From: Paragorgia papillata
Lineage: Eukaryota; Cnidaria; Anthozoa; Scleralcyonacea; Coralliidae
NCBI GenBank assembly: GCA_035771165.1
Contig: JAWNZC010000002.1
Coordinates: forward strand, 1,671,501-1,735,500
Direction: 5' to 3'
Length of the DNA stretch: 64,000 nt
The notes beneath the pieces are model-generated. The model saw nothing but the letters and a program-made list of their open reading frames with translations, was not told the DNA's origin and did not search any database. Position numbers and translations under genes: made by a program. Positions 1 to 10,402 of the stretch are shown here, piece after piece. The stretch's first letter is position 1. The number at the start of each line of letters is the position of its first letter.

Positions 1-90
1 AAAATGAAGCCCACGTCGATCTGCACTCAAGTTTTTTAGTTTTATGGTAAAATGATTTATAGTCCATCATATACTAGTATTTTTCTTTAG

Positions 91-3003
91 GTATCCGACG
101 TAGAAAGTTTTTACACCTGGGCGAATGCGACATTATTAAATGGTCTTTATTCGCGCTTGTCTTCGTACAACCGAAGATTGTCTCCAACGGAAGCTGAGAG
201 CGCTGTTCTTGGAAACTTGAAGCTCATTGGACAAGTGAGATTACGTCAGACAAGAGTTAAACAAAGTAAGTCTAATGCAATAGAACGCTTTCACTTGACG
301 TCATGGCCGCCGTATTATGACGTCATGATCGCCATATTTTGACGTCATGACTGCCATATTATGACGTTTGTTAGCCATATTTTGACGTCATGGACGCCAT
401 ATTTTGACGTCTTGGCCGCCATATTTTGACGGCATGGCTGTCATATGACGTCATGTTTGCCATATTATGACGTCATGACTGCCATATTTTGACGTTATGA
501 CCACCATATTATGACGTCATGTTTTCCATATTTTGACGTCATGTTTTTCCATTAGATTCTTGTGTTGTGCACAAATATTTTCGCAATGAAATCAAGCAAT
601 GTCATGGTTGGTACTCTAGTGTGAACAAGGATACGTCATGTTACGACGTTGGATGGACTGCCCTGGCTAATGGTTCCCAATGTGACCCCTCCTCGTCCTT
701 AGATCCCTGGAAGTTCCTTTCGGATTCTCGACATACTGCAGGAGATCAAACGTGTAAGTAACATCATTATAGACACCGTTATTTATTCTAGTCAGGGTGA
801 TCCTTTCAGCAATTAAAACAAATCAAATAGGAGCCCTGAAATTTTGAAGATATCGATATTTAAGTTATGTTGCGCGTGAAACAGTCCAGTGCTTGGTTAG
901 AAAGAACAGGAAACAAAAAGGGTTAGCACTAGGGTGTCACAATAAAAGTATGATAAAGAAGTTTAAGGGCTTTGCAAAATGGAGTTGAACCCGGAGAAAA
1001 GGTTCCTACTTAAATTGATTTTTGTTTTTCGAGCGTTCCTTGGTTTTATAAAAACAAAAAGTAGAAGAGTCGATTAAGAGAGGCGTTCGCTCAGTTGAGA
1101 TAGATATCAGTTTAGTGGACACCAGTGTCAAACACTAAGACTGTAGGCTCCAACTCCACCATAAACCCTAAACACCTTTTCAGGCAATCAGCAGATGGCT
1201 TCCCAGAGGTGAATAAAATCGTCTGGCGTTAGCCAGAATAAAATACTAAAGACCGATTCGGACAGGAAAGAATTAGAGAGATAGTTTATAACTCATTCCT
1301 GTCCGATGGCTTCCCCAGAGGTGAATAAAATCGTCTGGCGTTAGCCAGAATAAAATACTAAAGACCAATTCGGACAGGAAAGAGTTAACTGCAGTCTAGT
1401 CTAGATATCAGTTATGTGCTTAAAAGAGATCTCGGGGGGTGGTGCATGTTTAATGAGTAAGAGATATTTGAGTAGTGCCTCTACTCTTATAGTAACCACT
1501 ACGCCATATGATGGTGGAGGCTTTGTTGTGGATTTTCAACGATCAAACTTTACCGACAACTCAAAGACAATTGCTTTTCTAAGAAAACACAACTGGCTTG
1601 ACTCGAGAACGCGTGCAATATTCATAGAATTCAACGTCTATAGCGCCTCACTAAACTTGTTTTGTTTGAGTAAACTTGCCATCGAGGTCCTCCCGACGAA
1701 CGGTATGATTAAACAAGCAAGATTTACGGTAACCAAACTGTTTGCTCTGAGTGGTGTCCTCGATCTCTTCTCCGTTGTCAGCCATGTTTTTATCTTCGTT
1801 TTCTTCCTAATCTTTATTTATCGCGAAGCAAAACAAGTCTACCGTCTCAAGTTGAAATATCTCTCGAATTTTTGGCACGTTTTGCAAGGTGTTATCGTCT
1901 TGCTCATACTCGCATGCGTTGTGATATTTTTCCTTCGTCTCGCTATGGTAAACCAACTGCTTACAACGCTTGAAACCAACCAAAGTCTCTTCATGACGTT
2001 CGATCACGTAGCGTTCATTGACATGCTTCTCACCCGACTCATCGCTTTTCTTGTCTTCCTTTCCTGGATTCGTGTCACGAAATTTCTACGCTTCAACAAA
2101 CGCCTTTTGTTTTTACAAGATACGCTGGGAAAAATTGCCAAACCCATCACGGCTTTTTCAATTGTTCTCCTAACGCTCGTCGTTGCCTACGCTCATTCTG
2201 GTTACCTACTGTTCCGAGAGCTTCCCACTTTCCGAGATGTTCCCACCACATTCGTGTCGGTCAGCAGTCTCCTCATGGGACACTTTGATTTTCCCGCGCT
2301 CGAAAGCTCCAACCGTATACTCGGTCCAGTCTTCTTGTTCTCGGCCATGTTCTTCGGTGTGTTTATATTAATGAATCTTTTTATTGCATTGATCCTCGAG
2401 TCCTTTCTCGTCGTCAAAGCTCAGGCGACTAGACAAGAGAATAAGTACGATCTTATTCAGTTTGTTGCTAAGCAAATTCGTGGATGGATCGGTATGACTG
2501 GTTCTCAATCCCCCGTGGTCAAATCCCTCGAAGATACCCAACAGGAGCCGTGTGATAGTGGGATGATGTGCGATCAAAGTGCTCGACGAACGAAGTCTTT
2601 AAAAGATCATATTCGCAAAAAAGAAAGAGTTTTGAAAATGGCCGAGAGGTGTGTGAGTCGTTTGGAGCTTGGGTTAGAGTCCGTGTTGTTGGAGGACTGG
2701 GCCGAGGAAATGATTTTCCACAAACTGCTCATTAAGAGCATGAGTCTCGCGAGATCTGATTGGTTCGATGAAGAAGAGGATATATTGGAGGAGCATTATG
2801 GAAATGAACAGCCTGGGCTAAAGTTAAACGGCATGTATCCGAAGGCAACAACGTCATATGAAGACAACAATAACAGCACGAAAGATGAGTGTGTTTCGTC
2901 TTTCAGCGCACAACGGCCTTTGTCAACTTCTGATTTGATCATTGAGGTAAGAGATCGCTATAACAATTCTTTTTTGTCAAATAAATTTCCAACGCAATCG
3001 TGA
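91..3003 (+). CDS. PKD1-like polycystin, C-terminal part (three exons, 5' end outside window)
   Basis: Exons: 91-265, 556-753, 1493-3003. They encode the end of the extracellular polycystin (TOP) domain and the last membrane segments of a polycystin channel subunit. Exon 1 carries LIGQVRLRQTRVK, exon 2 SCYDVGW and three further Cys, and exon 3 PYDGGGFVVDF, HNWLDSRTRAIFIEF and VYSASLNLFC, all typical of the family. Five hydrophobic segments follow (S2-S6), with a pore-like LLMGHFDFP before the last. After S6, YDLIQFVAKQIRGWIG resembles the PKD1 C-terminus more than PKD2, and a charged, probably helical tail follows. I place the exon 3 start at 1493 (acceptor ctcttatag), not at the first in-frame ATG (1414): the phase fits and the spacing PW(x)nGGGFV then equals that remembered for PKD1 relatives. 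A strong donor (GAG|GTAAGA) at 2947 lies 57 nt before the stop, so the exon may instead be spliced onward. Family call is firm; PKD1 versus PKD1L is not settled. Confidence 0.88.
286..550. repeat. Intronic tandem repeat rich in consensus CRE sites
   Basis: The first polycystin intron (266-555) is almost filled by about twelve imperfect copies of a roughly 20-22 bp unit of the form TGACGTCATG-nnn-GCCATATT. I count eight exact TGACGTCA palindromes (the CREB/ATF site) and four with one or two changes. A further TGACGTCA overlaps the stop codon at 3001. Regulatory use is inference. Confidence 0.85.
1194..1387. repeat. Hairpin-core MITE, full copy plus truncated tandem copy
   Basis: 1289-1387 is a complete small element: left end TAACTCATTCCTGTCCGA, right end TCGGACAGGAAAGAGTTA, and between them the hairpin TCTGGCGTTAGCCAGA. 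1194-1280 is a second copy lacking the left end. Both sit in the intron before the last polycystin exon. The same family recurs at 55175-55387 and in other forms across the window. Confidence 0.8.
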
Positions 3004-3211
3004 CGTCATAACTGCGTTTCCATAGCTTCATACTACGGTGACTGATCAATCACAGCGTGTATAAGACACGATTTATTTTTTTGTTATATCTCGTTTCTAT
3101 TACAATTTGTCGCCATGCAAACATTCAAAGAATTAAACAAATATTATATGATAAGTTGTTGTACGTATACATGTAGTGCATGTGGTACGTTGGTGAGCTT
3201 GGGGTGATGTA

Positions 3212-3471
3212 ATTAAGCTGGTTTTCCACTTGCGAATTTTTTCGCGCGAATCGACATTTCTATTGTAAATATTGAATTGGTTTCTAATTAGTTCCAGTCG
3301 AGAGCTCATAAGACAAAAGAAAAATTCGATTCGCGCGAATTTATTCGCAAGTGGAAAACCGGCTTAAAGCCGGATAGATTTCTGATTAGTTCCAGCTCAT
3401 GCAGAGCTCATGAGACAAAAGAAAAAGTCGCTTCGCGCGAAAAAAGTCGCCTAGTGGAAAACCGGCTTAAC
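3212..3471. repeat. MITE with CCGGTTTTCCACT-type ends
   Basis: Left end AAGCTGGTTTTCCACTTGCG near 3217 is the inverse of CGCAAGTGGAAAACCGGCTT near 3347-3366, with a TTCGCGCGAATCGA motif just inside each end. A further partial unit ending TAGTGGAAAACCGGCTTA extends the block to about 3470. No coding capacity. Confidence 0.75.
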
Positions 3472-3731
3472 AGACGTTCGGTGGACGTTCGTCAAGCTCA
3501 ATTACTCAGAAAAGATTTCTGATCCCCAGACAGGGTTTCGAACCTACAACCTTCTAATGACCAGTTAGACGCTCCAACCATTGAGTCACTGAGGCTCAGA
3601 TGGAGAGCTAAGGTTGCAAATTCATGGAGCGTCTAACTGGTCATTAGAAGGTTGCAGGTTCGAACCCTGTCTGGGACTCAGAAGTCTTTTCTGAGTAATT
3701 GAGCTTGACGAACGTCCACCAAACGTCTGCT
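3470..3731. repeat. Inverted repeat whose arms are tRNA-like
   Basis: Two arms of about 110-130 bp face each other around a short centre near 3600. Each carries a tRNA-like half: TCTAA-CTGGTCA-TTAGA forms a perfect anticodon-type stem and loop, followed by GCAGGTTCGAACCCTGT, a T-arm with B-box; GACTCAATGGTTGGAGCG in the left arm (minus strand) resembles a D-arm/A-box. The acceptor stem does not pair well, so this is more likely a tRNA-derived SINE or pseudogene than a working tRNA. Confidence 0.65.
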
Positions 3732-4973
3732 ACAAATATTAGTATGTTGGGTTGAAGATGATTTCGTAATCAACTGAATTATAGTTAACAAATTTATTGC
3801 ATTCTTTTAGGAAATTCAGTTTCAGCGATTTTAATTTTCTTTAAAGATGAACGAAACAACAAAATATTCACAACTAGCAATCAGATCATGTAATAATCAG
3901 AAACAGTTTTATTGATTAGTATAATGTCAGCATTACTGCTATATAGATATATATATACACAATATACTTTAATATTATCCTCTATCCCTTTACCGGATAC
4001 TCTTATTTCTGCCTTTACAAAAAACGTCAACAATATAAAGTGATAAGTGTTTTAAATTAGAAATGTTAGTGACACTGTAAATTAGTGATTTTAGAATAAA
4101 AATCTTACGACGTTCCAATCTGGAAGTTCTATATACACAATCGATAATCATTGCTTGCATTTACTGTTTGTATTTCTAAATATATTTAAATAATTTATTT
4201 GTGCAGTTCGCTCTATTTTAGCCCCATGTTTCTACAGAGAATTGTTTTACTAAAATGTGTTTTCTAGCGAGATACTTAAGTATGATGTACCAAGTTGAAA
4301 CAAGGGTTATACCATGACCAGAGAGCTTAAGCAAAGACAAAGCGAACGTCAAGGACAACGTCGTTAATACAATATAATTTTTCTCACACAATAAAGAAAA
4401 TGAATAATTTTTAGTCCCAAGAGTAATCCTAACGCCGTCCTCGTTCAACATACAACGTTATTCAGATCATTTTCACGTCTTCAGGACGACGTTAACTCGT
4501 GAAACGGCGAAACCTGTTAGTTGAGTTTGACTTCAAACTATGCGACATGATTATTTTAGAACTCTAAAGCTTTTGGATGTCGAAAAACATACTTTAGGTA
4601 TTCAATACTACGTAAATGATTCGTGGTTTCTGTTAGATACTGAACTTTACATTGCCGTCGTCGTCCTAGCTTGCTTAAGCTCCTGTTATATATAGGTCAA
4701 TGACCACTCTCTGTCACTCAGTTCAGTTATATATAATATTCTAGCTACTGGCAGCCATACTCTAGGTCCAGCCTCTTGATATTTAGTACTCTACTGGCGA
4801 CGCAGCAGTCGTCATTTATGTACAAATGTTGTAGTTTATGTTTAAACGAAAACGCTAAGTTGCGTTAGGCAATTCAAAATTGAATTTATGCGAAGATTTT
4901 CTTTCACTATTCTTTCACAAATACGATGTCTTATCGTGATTGGCACTCGGGCTGAGCGGAGGGTCGTCTTTAT
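3732..4973. other. Tail-to-tail intergenic region, no gene seen
   Basis: This stretch lies between the 3' ends of the polycystin gene (+) and the growth-factor-like gene (-). It probably holds both 3' UTRs. TTTATT at 4194-4199 would read AATAAA on the minus strand, but it is about 775 nt past the proposed stop, so its use is uncertain. I see no convincing open frame or repeat. Confidence 0.5.
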
Positions 4974-5243
4974 CTAAACAAGAAATAAAAAATAAAACGT
5001 AAGTTTCGTGGGAGCAATATTACTATCATCGTCATCTTCATCAATATCAACATCATCTGCGTCATCATCATCAACATCATTATCATCGCCATCATGATCA
5101 TCATTATTACCATCATTATCATCGTCGTCGTCATCAACAACAGCTTCGTCATCAACGTCATCATCATCTACATCATCATTGTGAACATCATCACCATCAT
5201 CATCATCATCATCATGATTATCACCGTCATCATCATCATCATC

Positions 5244-5274
<31 letters not shown>

Positions 5275-8200
5275 TCATCATCATCCTCGTCATCCTCATC
5301 ATTATCAACAGTGTTATCATCATGAAACTTTCGTGTGCGGTTTGCCGACACGTCTCCCTTGAAGTTGAATAAAGTTGTCCCTCAACAACAATGTGCATGA
5401 AAAAGGAAAGAAATCCGCTCGGAACTTCAGTATTTCGTTACTAAAACCTCATTTTCACTTTGCTCTATCCAAAACACTGCCTACGCAGCACTCTACGTTT
5501 CTTAAAAGTGACATACCTTTATCGGAATGGCACACAACCTTTCGTAGATAAAATATGAAACCAAAACCTTTCATGTATAAACATACGTCAAGTACAAGGA
5601 GAAGTACTAAGATCTCGCCAATAATTATACCAAACAGCAAAACTTTTGAAATACAAGTCTCTGCATCTGTAGTTTTAAAAGATAATAGATGATTAGCATA
5701 CTCTGTTCACGTTTTCAGACGATTACATATTGTCATTTTCTGTACTGTACTGTACTGTACTGTACTGTACTGTACTGTACTGTACTGCACTGTACTGTAC
5801 TACACTGTATTATATTGTACTATGCTGCACTGTACTGTACTAGACTCCACTGTACTGTACTGTACTGTACTGCACTGTACTGCACTGTACTGTATTATAT
5901 TGTTCTCTGCTGCACTGTACTGTACTAGACTCCACTGTACTGCACTGTACTGTACTGTACTGTACTGTACTGCACCGTATTATATGGTACTCTGCTGTAC
6001 TGCACTGCACTGTATTATATTGTACTCTGCTGTACTGTACTGCGCTGCACTGTATTATATTGTACTCTGCTGCACTGTACTGCACTGCACTGTATTATAT
6101 TGTACTCTGCTGCACTGCACTGTACTGTACTAGACTCCACTGTACTGCACTGTACTGTACTGCACTACACTGCACTGTACTGCACTGTATTATATTGTAC
6201 TATGCTGCACTGTACTGTACTGTACTGTACTGTACTGTACTGTACTGTACTGCAGTGCACTGTACTGTACTGCACTACACTGTACTTGTACTGCACTGTA
6301 CTTGTACTGTACTGCACTGTACTGTACTAGGCTACACTGTACTGTACTGCACTGTACTGCACTAGACTCCACTGTACTGTACTGTACTGTACTGTACTGT
6401 ACTGTACTGTACTGCACTCCACAGTACTGCACTGTACTGTACTGTACTGTATTGTATAAAGTTTTGATAAATTTCAATGTACCGTTGCCTGTCTGTGCTC
6501 CAAGTACTGGTTCATCTACACATTTGCACGTATCTGGGTTCAAGTATTTATTTTTTCTTTTGCATCGGCTCACCACTCGCTTTGTGCATTCGCATCCACA
6601 TTTGTCGTAAGACCATGTCTTAAAAACAACAACAACGTGTTCTCATTAGTTTCAATATTTTCGCTATCCACTATCCGCTAAATAGAGATTACCTTCTTTT
6701 CCTTAATACATTTCAATACATTTGCGTCTACATCGCATTCACATCTACAAAGGCCTTTGTCCCATCTGAAACACACAAAAAAACAGATATAAGAAAAATG
6801 TCAAAAACACTTCATCATCATCACTATCATCACCACTATCATCACCACCACTACTGTCACCATTATCATCATCACCACCATCACCACAACTACGATCACC
6901 ACCACGATCACCTCTACCACTACCACCATCATTACCACCACTATCACCATCATTACCACCACCACCATCATCATCACCACCACCATCATCATCACCACCA
7001 CCATCATCACCGTCATCACCACCACCATTATCACCACCACCATTATCACCATCACCACCATCACCACCACCATCATCACCTCCACAAGATCACAATCATC
7101 AGATTATCATTTTAAATTCATGATCAACATCGTGATAATCATTATCACTATTATAATTTTTATTATTTTTCCTCTTACTTGAATCTTTCTGGACAAGGCT
7201 CTGGTGGCCCATCTGGATAATTACACGTACAACTACAAATGTCTGCATTCCATTGTTCATAATCTGGATCGCACGTGTCTTCATCTGCACACTGCCCCTT
7301 GCAAGATGTGTGATTTTTCTCCATAATTGTTTTTACTTGACCATTGATTAAATCTTGTGCATTTATTTTCACATCACTCGTGGTATCAGCCACGCAGCTT
7401 ACAGTCCGCGGTGACGAGCGACCCACCGATCCCCCGCAACGCTGAAGCGTGACGTAGATTGGTAGATAGTGAAAATTTGGGGATCCGACCGCGACCAGCG
7501 TTGGACGAGCTTTACACAATTTATTATCATGTCTGTTCAGCTCTCTTTCTGCAATTCCTGAGGAATGGAAACAAACATGTACTGCTTAGTAAACGAACAT
7601 TAATAATTCATGAACAAATTGAAAAATCATTTTTCAACGTCACTTCCGTTAAGTAGTTAGCAATTTTGGCAGCGAAAAAGTCCATGAAGATGAAATTTTG
7701 AAACGACAAGATATATTGCAATTTTGCTCAGGAGAACCCAAACATTACGAATATGTAAGTTTGCTGTACTGTTCTACAAATTGCGCCGTTTTCTCTATGG
7801 GTTTGCCATATGTACCTGCTCTCATCACCTAACACTTGCCATACGTCATAATTCATAAGAATTTCTGGTGATAAGGCCACATAAAAAAAATTAATTGTTT
7901 AGCGTCCCCGCCCGACCAGAGAAAAGACCCCGACCTCAAAAAACCCTATAAATTTAGTGCGAAAACTCTTAAAACAGCGTTTTACGTGTAGTATTAAAAA
8001 TGGTGATTTGCGCTTTGCAATCGCCGACGAACTTCATGCCCTGGAGTTGCCCTGGAAGGGTTCAGACCTCGGACTTATTCTCGTACCCAGACCCTTACAT
8101 GTTCCACGCCTGCGCATTAAGTTATTATAAACCTCGACTCGTTTTCTGTTTAATAAAACATGAGTGAGTGAAAACAAATACGTCTTTATAAATAGGTTTT

Positions 8201-9957
8201 GTGGAAACACCACGTAAAATTTTCCACAAAACTTATTTATATTACATTATCGCCATGAAAACTTTCAAAGAATTAAATACGTCTTTGTTAGACCACCAAT
8301 GGCATTTGTCATATGCTGTGTGGCCAAATTGTGGCCAAGAAAAAAAAACATACAAAAAAACCCCACCTCCCTCCCGACCTGGAAAAAATGAAATAGGTGG
8401 ACGCTAAACAAGTAATTTTTTTTATGTGGCCTAAAAGTCGATCAGATCTTTGGATAACAACTCTTTATCAAGATTCAAGATTTGTTTATTTATCCATTCA
8501 GTACATTAAATAATGTATTAACAAAGAAAAATGAAAAGGAGCAGTACATCAACTAATATATGTTAAAAAAAACAGAATGGAAGGGAGCATAAGATTAAAA
8601 CCCAAAGGGTTACAAAGCGTTCTCATGCACCTACAATAGTTAATTATACATTTCAAATGTGAGTCATGTGAGTCAAGGCTTTTTGGGGGGCATATGTCAG
8701 TCGAGTTTGTTCAGAAACAAAGAGTGTTGAAGGTTGGTCTCCCACTGGGCTTCCCTATCATAATTCCTTACTGAACAACTCAAGAGTTGCTAAGAACTCC
8801 AGCAATGTGTGACGGTCAACAAATAATCAAAGGGCGTTTGTTTTCATTCATTTCCTGGCAGCACCCATTATAGTTAGCTACATTAATAGCCCAATATCAT
8901 TTAGATATTTCGTCAAGATGACAACGCAATATCACGTCTGAATAGCACAATCGGTTAAAAATAAATGATAAATACGCGATTACCGAGTTATTATATAATT
9001 AAACGAGGCGTGTGAAGTACAAAAAAGTACAAAATATACAGTATATATTTGTCGTACAATATATTAAAGATAGTGGTGTGTTTTATTGGAAAGTGTAAAA
9101 AAATCGAGTTCTGCGCAGCGTTTTGGATACCATCTTCTTCCGCTTTAAGCCCCGCACAGACGACCAAGTTTTCCTTGACAAGTTTTTCCTTGACAAGTTT
9201 TATTTGTTCGTGTGCACGACACAAATTGACAAGTTTTTCCTTGACAAGGAGCCTTGTTCAAAAGCTGGTCATGCCAGCTTTTGAACAAGGAAATGTGTTC
9301 GCGTGTATAGTCGTCAAGGAAAACTTGACAAGATCATCTCCGAAGCTTATTACGGGATCATTACTGTCAAGGAAAACTTGTCCAACCGTACACACGAGCA
9401 ATTATAACTTGTCAAGGAAAATTGTTTGAAAAAAACGTGTTCATCGTATACACGAGCAAGGAAAGTTACCAAGGAACTTGTGAAGAAAAACTTGGTCGTC
9501 TGTGCGGGGCTTTATTCCTCACAAAGTCGGTCAGGAATACAACTTCTTTCGTCATAAGCTTCGGTCTTTTACTTCTTCATTCCTCATTCTCCTTTTTTGT
9601 TCATATTGTCTTTGATGTTATTCTCTCACTTTTGTTTAGCAAAGCGAAAAGGTGGTAAAATGCCACGCGTTTTTTTTTTTAAACGAAATAAGAATGTTTT
9701 GCAAACCTATATACACGTTTTAAAACCGTTTAAAAACGCAATTATTCTTTCAATATACTGTCCACATGGAAACAAACGAAATATATACATACGGTGGACT
9801 ACGAGAGCTCCATTATGAATTCTGTTTCATGTATATATGAGGTGGAAGCGTGGAACCGCGTGGAAGTTCGGTGAAAGATATATTGGTATACACTTGAGTT
9901 GAATATTGAGAAAAGTATGATCGCGAGATTACTAGATTATAAGTGCATGTGAATATA

Positions 9958-9995
<38 letters not shown>

Positions 9996-10359
9996 TCAAT
10001 TCAAACAAACAAAGTGTTGTTCGCGAAATGTCGGAAAGCTCAATACCGTAAAGATAGAGCGACTCTGAAGATCCCCCAGCGTGAAACTGACAGTAGCGAC
10101 CATCAACATTTGAGGTAAGCCCATTATAGTATATATATATATATATATACAAAGTATAAAGTATAGTTTTACCTTAAAGTCTTCGCTACCAGAGGTTTCA
10201 CCCTAAACGGGATCATCAGGCGACTCGATGATCCCGTTTAGGGTGAAACCTCTGGTAGCGAAGACTTTAAGGTAAAACTATACTTTATACTTTGTATTTT
10301 GCTCTATCTATATATGGTATTGAGCACTCTCTAACATTTCGTGAACCATAACTCACTTA

Positions 10360-10402
<43 letters not shown>

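Noticed and set aside
5689..6576. Multiple long open frames rich in Cys, Thr, Val, Leu and Tyr
   Set aside because: They are the TACTG array read in different frames, inside a supported intron. Only 6618-6483 on the minus strand is coding.
6798..7115. Poly-His open frame of 105 residues
   Set aside because: CAY trinucleotide repeat in intron 2 of the minus-strand gene, with no splice or start context.
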